This document shows, one piece after another, positions 1 through 8,532 of a stretch of 64,000 nucleotides of DNA. The stretch's first letter is position 1. Every line of letters begins with the position of its first letter. Position numbers and translations under genes: made by a program. Source of the stretch: Actinomadura mexicana (GTDB lineage: Bacteria > Actinomycetota > Actinomycetes > Streptosporangiales > Streptosporangiaceae); assembly GCF_900188105.1 (NCBI RefSeq), contig NZ_FZNP01000004.1:310001-374000 (forward strand), read 5' to 3'. Under the pieces are notes generated by a model. It saw only the letters and a program-made list of their open reading frames with translations, did not search any database and was not told where the DNA came from.

Positions 1-324
1 GACGCTCGCTCCGGGGTGGATGACCGTCACCAGGTGGGTGTCGTCGAAGTCGTCCAGGTGCGCGGCGAAGCCGGTGAGCAGCGCTGCGTCGGCCGGGCTC
101 GCGTTCTCGCGCATCCCGGGAGCCGCGGGCATGCCGGTCGGTGCGGCCAGGGCGGTGGCGAGTCTGCCGACCTGGGGAGAGCCGGACGCTCCCAGGGCCA
201 CCGCCAGGACGTTGAAGAGCGTCCGGCGCGCGGCCTTCGCCACCTCTCCGGGGAGCGGCCGGGAGGCGGAGTCGAGCACCGCCTCGGCGATCTCCTCGTA
301 GGAGGGTTCGGCACCGGTGGTCAT
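1..324 (-). CDS. MmgE/PrpD family protein (N-terminal part, runs off window)
   Basis: This is the N-terminal 108 codons of a gene that continues past the left edge of the window. Translation shows an all-helical start and the motif HLDDFDDTH followed by HPGA, which matches the active-site region of MmgE/PrpD proteins such as 2-methylcitrate dehydratase and cis-aconitate decarboxylase. The ATG at 322-324 overlaps the stop of the upstream cupin gene (ATGA), so it is translationally coupled and the last visible member of the long minus-strand operon. In this setting it would dehydrate or isomerise a carboxylated intermediate made by the upstream oxidoreductase and TIM-barrel enzymes. The family call is firm and the substrate is unknown. 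Confidence 0.85.
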   Translation of the reverse strand, partial: MTTGAEPSYEEIAEAVLDSASRPLPGEVAKAARRTLFNVLAVALGASGSPQVGRLATALAAPTGMPAAPGMRENASPADAALLTGFAAHLDDFDDTHLVTVIHPGASV

Positions 325-689
325 GTGCTCGGCTCCAGCCAGGTGATGGCGCCGAAGGAGACGGCCAGCTGGGCCAGCCCGGCGTCGGAGGCCCCGTGCC
401 AGTGCTCCTCGCCCGGCTCGATCCACACGATGTCGCCTCCGGTCACCTCCAACGGGTCGCGTCCGCGGCGCCCGACGAAGCCGGAACCCGCCACGATGTG
501 GATCACCTGGCCGTCGGCGTGGCTGTGCCAGTGGCCGCGTACGCCCGGGTCGAGCCGGATCAGCGCGGTGGTCGCCTTGCTGGTAGGGCACCCCTGGACG
601 GAGGAGCTGAACGCGGCGCCGGTGAAGCGTTCCGGTTCGGGGACCGGTGCGGGGTCCTTCAGCAGGTCCGCGGTACGGAAGAGCTTCAC
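321..689 (-). CDS. Single-domain cupin protein
   Basis: A 122-residue protein with the two cupin motifs: HWHSHADGQVIHIVAGSG, and later PGEEHWHGA. These give the usual three or four metal-binding His/Glu positions. This size and fold is typical of small cupins that act as sugar or keto-acid isomerases, dioxygenase-like enzymes or carboxymuconolactone-type helpers. The start is the GTG at 687-689, which overlaps the stop of the TIM-barrel gene (GTGA). The longer open frame upstream of it lies inside the neighbouring gene and does not look like protein. It also overlaps the next gene (MmgE/PrpD) by four bases. The exact reaction cannot be read from the sequence. Confidence 0.85.
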   Translation of the reverse strand: MKLFRTADLLKDPAPVPEPERFTGAAFSSSVQGCPTSKATTALIRLDPGVRGHWHSHADGQVIHIVAGSGFVGRRGRDPLEVTGGDIVWIEPGEEHWHGASDAGLAQLAVSFGAITWLEPST

Positions 690-1549
690 GCCATGACCTC
701 CCTCTCGTGCGGACCGTCGGCGGCGGGTTCGACGGAGACCTCGGTGAAGCGCCGCATGGTGTCGACGAGGGCGGTCTCCGCGGGCAGCCGCTCCATGCTG
801 GACGCGCCCAGGAAACCGGCGGCCCCCGGGACCATCCGCAGCACTTCCTGGGCGTCGTCGGGCGTGGCGATCGGTCCTCCGTGGCACACGACCAGCACGT
901 CCTCCCGAGCGGACTTGGCCTCGTCGCGGATCTCCCGCGTCCGCGCCGCCGCGTCGGCGAGCGACATGGGGGACCTGGCGCCGATCATCCCGGCGGCCGT
1001 CAGCCCGACGTGCGCCACGACGATGTCGGCGCCCGCGGCGGCCATGTCATGCGCCTCCTGCTCGGTGCGCACGTAGGCGGCCGTGATCAGGTCCATCTCG
1101 CGGGCGGTGCGGACCATCTCCACCTCCTTGTCGAAGCCGTAGCCGGTGGCTTCCAGGTCCGCCCGAACGCTGCCGTCCAGGAGGCAGACCGACGGGAAGT
1201 TCTGCACCCCCGCGAATCCGAGTTCCCTGAGCTGCCCCAGGAACAGCGGGATGTTCTTGAACGGGTCCGTGGCGCAGACGCCGGCGAGCACCGGTGTCCT
1301 GCGCACCACCGGGAGGACCTCTGCGGACATCTCCACGACGATGTCGTTGGCGTTGCCGTAGGGCATCATCCCCGCCATCGACCCGCGCCCGGCCATGCGG
1401 AACCTGCCCGCGTTGTAGATGACGATGAAGTCGACACCGGCCTCCTCCGCGCACTTGGCGGACAGGCCGGTACCGGCACCCGCGCCGATCAGGGCGCGGC
1501 CCGACCGGACCCGCTCGTGGAACAGGGGAACGTAGTGCTGGCGGCTCAT
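686..1549 (-). CDS. Phosphoenolpyruvate hydrolase-family TIM-barrel protein
   Basis: A 287-residue TIM barrel with IGAGAGTGLSAKCAEEAGVD near the N-terminus, a central NFPSVCLLDG and VCHGGPIATPDDA near the end. This pattern matches the PEP-hydrolase-like family (Pfam PF09370), often annotated TIM-barrel signal transduction protein. It is the same domain that forms the C-terminal half of the plant antiviral protein Tm-1. Here it is encoded in the same operon as the other half of Tm-1 (the UPF0261 protein at 3745-4974), a pairing known in bacteria and fungi. The ATG at 1547-1549 is preceded by GGAGGT at good spacing. It overlaps the cupin gene. The catalysed reaction is not established. Confidence 0.8.
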   Translation of the reverse strand: MSRQHYVPLFHERVRSGRALIGAGAGTGLSAKCAEEAGVDFIVIYNAGRFRMAGRGSMAGMMPYGNANDIVVEMSAEVLPVVRRTPVLAGVCATDPFKNIPLFLGQLRELGFAGVQNFPSVCLLDGSVRADLEATGYGFDKEVEMVRTAREMDLITAAYVRTEQEAHDMAAAGADIVVAHVGLTAAGMIGARSPMSLADAAARTREIRDEAKSAREDVLVVCHGGPIATPDDAQEVLRMVPGAAGFLGASSMERLPAETALVDTMRRFTEVSVEPAADGPHEREVMA

Positions 1550-1596
1550 TGCCGTTACCTCCAAGTGGGTGTGGGACGGGCTGCCTCCCCGCCCGG

Positions 1597-2070
1597 TCAC
1601 GGGCGGTGCTCCGGCGGTGCGTCCGGGGGCAGCCGGTAGAGGGGCGCGCGTTCGGCGACCGGGTCGAGCAGGCCCTCCTCGACGACGACCGCGATCTCTC
1701 GCGGATCGACGATCTTGGCTTCCTGGAAGGGGTACTTCAGCAGCGCGGCGACGCGCGGCGACATCAGGTAGCCGCCCGCCACGACCAGCGTGAGCGCCTC
1801 GTGCAGTTCCGGTCGCCGTTCGGCCAGCCGCTCGACCGCCGCGAGGTCGAGGCCGGGTCCCAGCGCGTCCAGCGCCTGCAGCAGTGGCGGGACGAGGTCG
1901 GGACGAGCCTTGATCACCTGGTCGAGCAGGCCGGTGTGCACACCGGCCTGCGTCCCGGACGGGAGCCCGGCGCCGGCCTCGATCAGCGCGTCCGCGATCT
2001 GCCCGAGCCGCCGGCGGGCCTCCGGCGGCACGATCGTGTCCCGCGTCTCCCCGTTCTCCGCGGTGGTCAC
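1597..2070 (-). CDS. Small partner protein of the GMC oxidoreductase (unassigned)
   Basis: A 157-residue, mostly helical, soluble protein with no signal peptide or membrane segment. A conserved-looking stretch AGGYLMSPRVAALLKYP lies two thirds along. The ATG overlaps the stop of the GMC oxidoreductase gene by four bases (ATGA), so the two are translationally coupled. Small helical subunits next to GMC dehydrogenases, such as the gluconate 2-dehydrogenase subunit 3 type, are common. I infer a similar stabilising or maturation role here. I cannot confirm membership of that family from motifs, and a function independent of the GMC enzyme is possible. Confidence 0.65.
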   Translation of the reverse strand: MTTAENGETRDTIVPPEARRRLGQIADALIEAGAGLPSGTQAGVHTGLLDQVIKARPDLVPPLLQALDALGPGLDLAAVERLAERRPELHEALTLVVAGGYLMSPRVAALLKYPFQEAKIVDPREIAVVVEEGLLDPVAERAPLYRLPPDAPPEHRP

Positions 2071-3665
2071 GAGGTCACCTCCACATCGCGGCGGCGAGCG
2101 ACCAGGGACCGGGCGCAGCGCAGCGCGTTGGCCGCGATGGTCGCGGTGGGGTTGACGCCGGAGGACGTCGGGAAGACCGAGCCGTCGAAGACGTAGAGGT
2201 TGGGCACGTCATGGCACTGGCCGTGCGGGTCGACCACGGAGGCCTCACGGTCCTCGCCCATCACGGCCGTGCCCAACAGATGCCATCCGGTGCCGCGCAG
2301 ACCCGAATTGAAGATCTTCTTGGTGGCTCCCATGGCGTCGAGCACCTCGGAAAGGCGCTCCAAATGCCAGGCCATCATGGCCCGCGTGTTGTCGGACGTG
2401 CGGTACTGGATCCGCACGCCGGGGACGCCGCCCGCGGCGGCACCGTCGTCCAGCAGCACCCGGTTCGCGGGGTCGGGCAGGTCCTCGCAGATGACGCCCC
2501 AGATTGCCGAGTGGCCGAGCCGTTCGCGCAGCAGCCGGGTGAAGTTCGGGCCCCACACCGGCTCGTCCCCCCAGGTACCCGGGAGCATGAACGACAGCGG
2601 CGCGCCGGAGGGGATCAGATTCCATTTCGCGCCGCGCACGAAGCCGCGGGAACGGTCGGTCTCGTAGAACTCCAGGGAGTGCAGGTACTGGCCGAGCGGC
2701 CCGCGCCAGGACTCCAGGTCCTCGTCGAAGATCCCGATCGCGTTGCCGAACGGGTGCATCATGAGGCGCCTGCCGACCAGGCCGCTGGAGTTGGCGACCC
2801 CGGACCCGTCGGCCGAGGCGAGCATGATGCGGGGCGTGCCGATCGCGTTGGCGCACAGCACCACGACCCCGGCGCGAACCTCATGGCGAACTCCGTCAGC
2901 GTCGAGATAGGTGACGCCGGCGGCGCGGCCCCGGTCGTCCAGGAGGATCTGTTCGACCGTCGCCCGTACCGTCAAGCGCACCTGGTCCTTGGCAAGGGAC
3001 TGCCAGTGGGTGCGGTCCGCGGACGCCTTGGCTCCGGTGGGACAGCCGAAGGGACAGGCGGTCCGCTGCGCACACGCGTGCAGGGGGCCGTACTCGGCGG
3101 TGGCGATGGCGTTGCTGCCGGGCCACCAGTGCCAGCCGAGCCTGTTCAGCGCCTCCGCGCCCCGCCGGCCGAGCTTGTTGAGCGGCACGGGCGGCAGCGG
3201 CGGGGGCGTGCTCGGGGGAAGCGCCGGATCACCCTCGAGGCCGCTGACGGCGAACTGCCGCTCGACCTCGTCGTAGTAGGGCTCCAGATCCCAGTACCCG
3301 ATCGGCCAGTCGTCGCCGACGCCGTCCATGGTGCGGGTCCGGAAGTCCGAGGGCAGGAACCGTTCCCAGTGGGCCGCGTACAGGACGGTGCTGCCGCCGA
3401 CACCGTTGTACATGAGGGCGGTGACGTCCGACTCGGCGTCGTCGATGGGATAGTCACCGCCGGCGCGGCGCTGGTTCGGATCCCAGTTCCAGTGCTTGCG
3501 GGACACGAGCTCGAAATCGGCATACCCCGCGCGCGCCCTCTCGTAGTCGGGCCAGTCGCCCTGTTCCAGGCACGTGACCCGCATTCCGGCGCGGGCGAAC
3601 TCCTGGGCGGCGACCGCGCCCGAGGGGCCTGCACCGACGATCAGGACGTCGCAGTCGTTGCGCAC
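2067..3665 (-). CDS. GMC family FAD-dependent oxidoreductase
   Basis: The protein begins with a dinucleotide-binding motif, DVLIVGAGPSGAVAAQEFA, then an acidic residue after the next strand (CLEQGDWP), as in FAD enzymes. It also carries the GMC features LMYNGVGGSTVLYAAHWERF and a C-terminal GTAVMGEDREASVVDP ... GSVFPTSSGVNPTATIAA with the family His/Asn region. Length (about 532 residues) fits glucose-methanol-choline dehydrogenases. It would oxidise an alcohol of the substrate imported by the adjacent ABC system. The GTG at 3663-3665, preceded by GGACGGG, is preferred over another in-frame GTG at 3705-3707 that has no ribosome site. It follows the Tm-1-like gene by 79 bases. Substrate unknown. 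Confidence 0.85.
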   Translation of the reverse strand: MRNDCDVLIVGAGPSGAVAAQEFARAGMRVTCLEQGDWPDYERARAGYADFELVSRKHWNWDPNQRRAGGDYPIDDAESDVTALMYNGVGGSTVLYAAHWERFLPSDFRTRTMDGVGDDWPIGYWDLEPYYDEVERQFAVSGLEGDPALPPSTPPPLPPVPLNKLGRRGAEALNRLGWHWWPGSNAIATAEYGPLHACAQRTACPFGCPTGAKASADRTHWQSLAKDQVRLTVRATVEQILLDDRGRAAGVTYLDADGVRHEVRAGVVVLCANAIGTPRIMLASADGSGVANSSGLVGRRLMMHPFGNAIGIFDEDLESWRGPLGQYLHSLEFYETDRSRGFVRGAKWNLIPSGAPLSFMLPGTWGDEPVWGPNFTRLLRERLGHSAIWGVICEDLPDPANRVLLDDGAAAGGVPGVRIQYRTSDNTRAMMAWHLERLSEVLDAMGATKKIFNSGLRGTGWHLLGTAVMGEDREASVVDPHGQCHDVPNLYVFDGSVFPTSSGVNPTATIAANALRCARSLVARRRDVEVTS

Positions 3666-3744
3666 ATCCCCGTCCTTTCCTTCGGTCTTCTTCACGGACA
3701 CCCGCACCGCGTCATCCGGGCGAGATGTCCACCACGGTTCGCGG

Positions 3745-4974
3745 CTAGGGTGTCGCCGGCTTCCCGGCGAGCTCGGCCAGCAGCAGCCGCGCCGCCTGCT
3801 CGCCGAAACGCGGGTTGTTGATCGCCGCCGGGGAACGCTCCACGGCGACGTGGGGGGCGAGCGATTCCAGCAGCGCTCGTTCGAGGGCGGCGTCCGCCTC
3901 GGGCCAGTGGAACGTGCCTCCCGGCTCCGACAGGGCGGACAGCCCGCCGGTCGGCAGCAGCAGCACGACTGGTCCGAGCGCGGCCGACAGCTTCGCGCCG
4001 AGCCGCTCGCCGAGGACGGCCGCCTCCCGCGGATCGGTGCGCATCAGCGTCGCCGTCGGGTTGTGCGAGTAGAGCCGCCGCTCCCGGTACGGTTCCGGTA
4101 CGGTTTCCGGCGCCCCGAAGTTGACGATGTCCAGCGCTCCGGTGGACACGACCTGCGGGATCCCCCGCCGGCCGGCGGCGGTCAGGCGGTCCGGCCCCGC
4201 ACTCGCCACGCCGCCGGCGAGGTCGTCGGCCAGTTCCGTCGTCGTCAGATCGAGCACCCCGGACAGCCATCCGTCCTCGGCCAGCGACTCCAGCGTCCGG
4301 CCGCCGAGCCCGTTGGCGTGGAAGACCAGGACGTCCAGGCCCCGCGACTCCAGTACCCGGCAGGCGCGCGAGACGCCGGCGGTCGTTACCCCGAACATGC
4401 TGGCGGCCACCATCGGCTTTCCGTCGCCGCCCGTCGCGGACGGCACCGGCCGTCCCAACTGGGCCGCCAGCATCGTCACCGACCGTTCGAGGACGAAGCG
4501 GCTCACCGTGTTGAGCCCGGCGATGTCCACGATGGAAGGGACCAGCAGCAGATCACTGGCTCCCACGTGGGGACGGGTGTCGCCGGAGGCCATCGTGGTG
4601 ACGATCATCTTGGGCACGCCCAGCCGCAGCACCCGGAAGCCCGGGGCCAGCACGCTCAGCGCTCCCGAGCCGCCCATGCCGAAGGCGGCGTCCACCTCGC
4701 CGGCGTCCTGTAGCGACCCCATCAGGGCGGCCACCCCCTCGGCCATGGCGGCCAGGGCCTCCGCCCGGGTGACGAGCGCGGCGATCTCGCGGGGTTCACG
4801 GCCCGCGGCCCGCGCCACCTCAGAACGGCTGACGTCGGGCCGGATCTGCGGCTCCCCGCGGACACCCGCATCGACCAGCAACGGCCGCAGGCCCGCGCCC
4901 GCCAGCAGGTCCCGGACATAGGCGTACTCGACGCCCTTGGTGTCGAGCGCCCCGACAAGGACGACCCGGCTCAC
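3745..4974 (-). CDS. Tm-1-like ATP-binding (UPF0261) protein
   Basis: A 409-residue protein starting VVLVGALDTKGVEYAYVRD, the hallmark of the UPF0261/Tm-1 N-terminal family. It has GMGGSGALSVLAPGFRVL and PHVGASDLLLVPSIVDIAGLN in the middle and THWP-like GGTFHWPEAD near the end. In plants this domain is fused to the TIM barrel found here at 686-1549. The two bacterial halves probably work together on one metabolite, with ATP-dependent activation proposed for the family. The GTG at 4972-4974 overlaps the stop of the upstream permease gene (GTGA). A longer open frame through the permease gene is out of frame with it and is rejected. It lies between the transporter and the oxidoreductase genes. 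Confidence 0.85.
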   Translation of the reverse strand: MSRVVLVGALDTKGVEYAYVRDLLAGAGLRPLLVDAGVRGEPQIRPDVSRSEVARAAGREPREIAALVTRAEALAAMAEGVAALMGSLQDAGEVDAAFGMGGSGALSVLAPGFRVLRLGVPKMIVTTMASGDTRPHVGASDLLLVPSIVDIAGLNTVSRFVLERSVTMLAAQLGRPVPSATGGDGKPMVAASMFGVTTAGVSRACRVLESRGLDVLVFHANGLGGRTLESLAEDGWLSGVLDLTTTELADDLAGGVASAGPDRLTAAGRRGIPQVVSTGALDIVNFGAPETVPEPYRERRLYSHNPTATLMRTDPREAAVLGERLGAKLSAALGPVVLLLPTGGLSALSEPGGTFHWPEADAALERALLESLAPHVAVERSPAAINNPRFGEQAARLLLAELAGKPATP

Positions 4975-5867
4975 AGCGTCCGCTCCATGATCACTTCGGG
5001 CTCCTCTCCCCGGCGCCGCTTGATCACGACCGTGGCCGAGATGGCGACGATGGTCGCCGCGTAGGGCAGCATGAGCACGAACTGCGGCGGCAGGACGCCG
5101 TTGAAGTCCAGCTGCGACTGGATGCCGAAGGCCAGCGCGGACCCGAAGAACACTGCCGCCACCGACACCCCGACCGGGGCGACCCCGCCGAGCAGGACCG
5201 CCGCGAAGGCGAGGTAACCGCGGCCCTGCGCGATGTTGTCGGAGAAGGACCGCACCTGGGCCAGCGACAGCTCCGCACCGGCCAGCGCGCACAGCAACCC
5301 GGCGACCTGCAGCGCCGCCATCCGGTAGAGGTCCACCGGGACGCCGGCGCTGCGCGCCGCGAACGGGTCGCTGCCGCAGGCGCTGAGCTTCAGCCCGGCC
5401 CGTGTCCGCCGGATCGTCCACCACGACAGCCAGGTCAGCGCGAACGCCGCGAACGTCAGCACCGACAGGCCGGCGAGCGGCCCGCCGAGCCCGCCGAGCG
5501 GCCGCGGCAGCCCGACTGGCGACTCGATGGCCGCCTCGGTGTCGAAGAAGGCCACCAGGGCGTAGCCGGTCGCCCCGGCGGCGGTCATCGACAGGCCCAG
5601 CCCGACTATGAGCACGTTCGCCTTGAAATGCGTGACCAGCACCCAGAACAGCAGCGACAGCAGAAGGTTCACGACGATGGCGGCGCCGATGGCCGCGAGA
5701 ACCGACCCGGTGCGGATGGCGGTGGCGGTCGCGACGAACGCGCCGCTGAGCATCAGCCCCTCCAACCCGAGGTGCAGGATGCCGCTGCGCTGGGCGAACA
5801 GTCCGGCGAGCGCCGCCAGCCAGATGGGCGTGGCGGCCTGTAGGCAGGTCACCAGGAAGTCAACCAC
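4971..5867 (-). CDS. ABC transporter permease, NupQ-like (BMP/nucleoside-type importer)
   Basis: A 298-residue integral membrane protein with about eight hydrophobic segments. It carries the family signatures IWLAALAGLFAQRSGILHLG and LEGLMLSGAF at the N-terminus and FAAVLLGGVAPVGVSVAAVFFG near the C-terminus. This is the shorter of the two permeases of the branched-chain-amino-acid-permease-like (BPD_transp_2) importers that work with BMP-family lipoproteins. It starts at a GTG at 5865-5867, eight bases inside the preceding permease gene, and its stop overlaps the Tm-1-like gene. With the neighbours it should form one heterodimeric import channel. Known members move nucleosides, but the catabolic genes here point to another solute. 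Confidence 0.88.
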   Translation of the reverse strand: MVDFLVTCLQAATPIWLAALAGLFAQRSGILHLGLEGLMLSGAFVATATAIRTGSVLAAIGAAIVVNLLLSLLFWVLVTHFKANVLIVGLGLSMTAAGATGYALVAFFDTEAAIESPVGLPRPLGGLGGPLAGLSVLTFAAFALTWLSWWTIRRTRAGLKLSACGSDPFAARSAGVPVDLYRMAALQVAGLLCALAGAELSLAQVRSFSDNIAQGRGYLAFAAVLLGGVAPVGVSVAAVFFGSALAFGIQSQLDFNGVLPPQFVLMLPYAATIVAISATVVIKRRRGEEPEVIMERTL

Positions 5868-6963
5868 GGGAGTTCACCACCTCCGGGTCGCGGTGGGCGG
5901 GTCCACCGGACGGATCACCGGCCCGGCCCGCGGCCCGCGTTCGCCGGCGTCTCAGCAGGGCGGGCACCGTGGACACCGTGATCCACAAGGCGACCATCCC
6001 GTTGAGCATGTCGAGACCTGCCTGCGGCAGGTCGCTCACGATCGGCAGGTAGATCGTGGCGGCGCGCAGCGCACCGAAGAAGACCGCGGCCAGCAGCGTG
6101 CGGAGCGGACCGAACGTGCCGACCAGCGCCACGATGACCGCCATGAAACCGACCATCGGCGAGAACCCGACCCGCAGGCTGCCCGACGGGCCGTACGTCT
6201 CGACGACGCCCGCGAGCCCTGCCGCGGCACCGCTCAGCGCGAAGACCACCAGGCCGACCCGGGAGGCGCGGATGCCCATCCACTGCGCCATCACCGGGTT
6301 GCGCCCGACGAGTCGGATCTCCAAACCCAGCCGCGTGCGGCCGGTCAGGACCACGGCGCCCGCCACGAGGAGGGCGCACAGGATCACCAGGGCGGGCGAG
6401 ACGCCGCTGCCGCCACTGAGCCGGAAGGCCTCCGGCAGCCGATCGGTCGTGGCCGCCTGGCCGGTGCCGTCGCGGCTCTTCAGCGGGCCGGTGCAGATCC
6501 ACTCCAGCAGCAGCACGGCGATGAAGTTCATCATCAGGCTGGTGACGACCTCGTCGGCGCCGAGCCGCGTCCGCAGCAGCCCGGGCACCAGCGACCACAG
6601 CGCCCCGAGCGCGATCCCGGCCGCCAGGGCGCAGGGGAGCACGACGAGCGCGGGACCGTCCCGCCACGCCAGGCCGACGGCGAGGGAGCCGATCGCCCCG
6701 ACGTACATCTGTCCCTGGGCGCCGATGTTGAAGTAGCCGGCCTGGAAGGCGAGGCCCACTCCGAGCGCGATGATGAGCAGTGGAATGGCCCAGCGGATAG
6801 TCTGCGTCCACGCCGCCGGCGAGCCGACGCTGCCGTCGACCGTCCCCGCTGTGATCGCCTCCACGTCGTACCCGGACACGGCGAAGATGCCGAGGACCAG
6901 CAGCAGAGACGCGCCGATCACCGCCACGGGCCGGGCCGCGGCCGGCCTTGGCCGAAACCTCAC
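5860..6963 (-). CDS. ABC transporter permease, NupP-like
   Basis: A 367-residue membrane protein with an N-terminal hydrophobic segment, FQAGYFNIGAQGQMYVGAIG as the diagnostic motif, GADEVVTSLMMNFIAVLLLE in the middle and a final run of membrane spans. This is the longer partner of the NupPQ-type permease pair in BMP-dependent ABC importers. The charged C-terminal tail (about 30 residues) is cytoplasmic. Its GTG start at 6961-6963 overlaps the ATPase stop codon, and it overlaps the next permease by eight bases. This fixes the order ATPase, permease, permease, as in known nup operons. Confidence 0.88.
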   Translation of the reverse strand: MRFRPRPAAARPVAVIGASLLLVLGIFAVSGYDVEAITAGTVDGSVGSPAAWTQTIRWAIPLLIIALGVGLAFQAGYFNIGAQGQMYVGAIGSLAVGLAWRDGPALVVLPCALAAGIALGALWSLVPGLLRTRLGADEVVTSLMMNFIAVLLLEWICTGPLKSRDGTGQAATTDRLPEAFRLSGGSGVSPALVILCALLVAGAVVLTGRTRLGLEIRLVGRNPVMAQWMGIRASRVGLVVFALSGAAAGLAGVVETYGPSGSLRVGFSPMVGFMAVIVALVGTFGPLRTLLAAVFFGALRAATIYLPIVSDLPQAGLDMLNGMVALWITVSTVPALLRRRRTRAAGRAGDPSGGPAHRDPEVVNSRG

Positions 6964-8525
6964 GTGGCCTCACCCCTCACCATGGCGCCGCCCACCCGAT
7001 CCAGATCGAAAGGCCGGTCGAACTCGGCCACCACCCGACCGGCGAACATCACCAGTACGCGATGACACACCTCGAACATCTCCTCCAGGTCCGCGCTGAC
7101 GACGAGGACGGCGGCGCCGGATGCCGCGGCGTCCACCAGTGCCGCCCGCACGTCCCCGGCCGCGGCGATGTCCAGCCCGCGGGTCGGGTGCGCGGCGATG
7201 AGGACCCGCACGTCACCGGTGATCTCGCGCGCCAGGACGGTCTTCTGGATATTGCCGCCGGACAGGTTCCCGGCGGGCTGGGTCTCGATCCGGTACGCGA
7301 CCCGCCAGCGGTCCAGCGCCTCCCGGCACCGTTCCCGCAGTGCCCTCGGATCGAGCATCGGCCCGTCCCCGGCGCGCCGCGGGGCGGCGTGGTTCTCCCA
7401 CAGGGCGCTGCTGAGACTGACCCCTTCCACGTTGCGTTCGAAGGGGATGACGCGCAGGCCCCGGTCACGGCGCCGCCGCACCGAGGCCCCCGATATGTCG
7501 GCGCCGGCCAGGGACACCGTCCCGCCGCGCAGCGGCGCCATCCCGACGAGCGCCTCGACGAGGCTGCGCTGCCCGTTGCCCTCGACGCCGGCGACGCCCA
7601 CGATCTCTCCTGCGCGGATCTCCAGCGACACGTCGGTCGCCGCCGCATCGTGCGACCCGGACCGCGCGGTCAGCCGGGTCGTGCTCAGCACCGCCGGAGC
7701 GTCCGGCGCGGGTTTCGCGACGGCCGGCACCTCCTTGACCGATGCGTCGCCGATGATGGCCCGCGACACGTCAGCCGGCTCCAGGTCGCCGATGGGCGTC
7801 GGCTCCAGGACGAGCCTGCCGGCCCGCAGCGCGGTGACGGTGTCGGCGACCGCGAACACCTCGTCCAGCTTGTGCAGCACCACGATCACGCACAGGCCCG
7901 CGGCGGCCAGGTCGCGCAGCCGGTCGAACAGCCCGCGCATCGCGGGCGGCGGCAGGACCGCCGTGGGTTCGTCCAGGACCAGCACGCGGGGGCCGGAGGC
8001 GAGGGCGCGGGCGATCTCGACCGCCTGCATCGTCTCGATCGGCAGCCTGCCGATCAGGGCGTCCGGGGCGACGGCGGCTCCCCCGTCCTCCAGCAGCGTC
8101 CGCGCCCTGCGGTGCAATCCCGCCTTGGAGAAGCCGCCGAGGGGACGGTGCTCGTCGTTGAACAGTTCCAGTGCCTGGGCGACGGTGAAGTCCGAGGGCA
8201 GCGCGAAGTGCTGATGGACCAGCTCCACGCCCTGCCTGCGCGACTCGGCGACGTTCCCTCCGGCGAGCAGGTGCTCTCCCACCCGGACGGTGCCGCCGGA
8301 GGGTTCGACCAGCCCGGCCAGCACCCGCGCGAAGGTGGTCTTGCCGGCGCCGTTCTGGCCGACGATGGCGTGCACCTTGCCCGGTGTGAAGGTCCCGCTG
8401 ACTCCGTCGAGGGCACGGAAGTCACCGAAAAGTACCGAGACGTCTTGGCAGCTGACAGGTGCTCCGGCGCGTTGCGGGCCGCCCGCCGCGGCGGGTCCGG
8501 TTCTCTCGTGTGGTCGGGCTCGCAT
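6960..8525 (-). CDS. ABC transporter ATP-binding protein, NupO/RbsA-like (two ATPase domains)
   Basis: A 521-residue protein with two fused ABC domains. The first has an intact Walker A, GQNGAGKTTF, and Walker B LVLDEPTAVL. Its signature loop is unusual (LPIETMQAVEIARAL instead of LSVGEQQ). The second has the degenerate P-loop typical of this family (GVEGNGQRSL), a good signature NLSGGNIQKTVLAREI and LIAAHPTRGLD. This arrangement is characteristic of sugar/nucleoside-type importers. The ATG at 8523-8525 follows the lipoprotein stop by seven bases. Further in-frame starts lie inside the lipoprotein gene and cannot be wholly excluded. It energises the two permeases that follow. Confidence 0.88.
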   Translation of the reverse strand: MRARPHERTGPAAAGGPQRAGAPVSCQDVSVLFGDFRALDGVSGTFTPGKVHAIVGQNGAGKTTFARVLAGLVEPSGGTVRVGEHLLAGGNVAESRRQGVELVHQHFALPSDFTVAQALELFNDEHRPLGGFSKAGLHRRARTLLEDGGAAVAPDALIGRLPIETMQAVEIARALASGPRVLVLDEPTAVLPPPAMRGLFDRLRDLAAAGLCVIVVLHKLDEVFAVADTVTALRAGRLVLEPTPIGDLEPADVSRAIIGDASVKEVPAVAKPAPDAPAVLSTTRLTARSGSHDAAATDVSLEIRAGEIVGVAGVEGNGQRSLVEALVGMAPLRGGTVSLAGADISGASVRRRRDRGLRVIPFERNVEGVSLSSALWENHAAPRRAGDGPMLDPRALRERCREALDRWRVAYRIETQPAGNLSGGNIQKTVLAREITGDVRVLIAAHPTRGLDIAAAGDVRAALVDAAASGAAVLVVSADLEEMFEVCHRVLVMFAGRVVAEFDRPFDLDRVGGAMVRGEAT

Positions 8526-8532
8526 GGCGCGC

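Noticed and set aside
2211..3821. Long plus-strand open frame of 536 codons
   Set aside because: It is the complement of the GMC oxidoreductase gene, with composition typical of shadow frames in high-GC DNA (Arg/Gly/His/Ala-rich, no motif).
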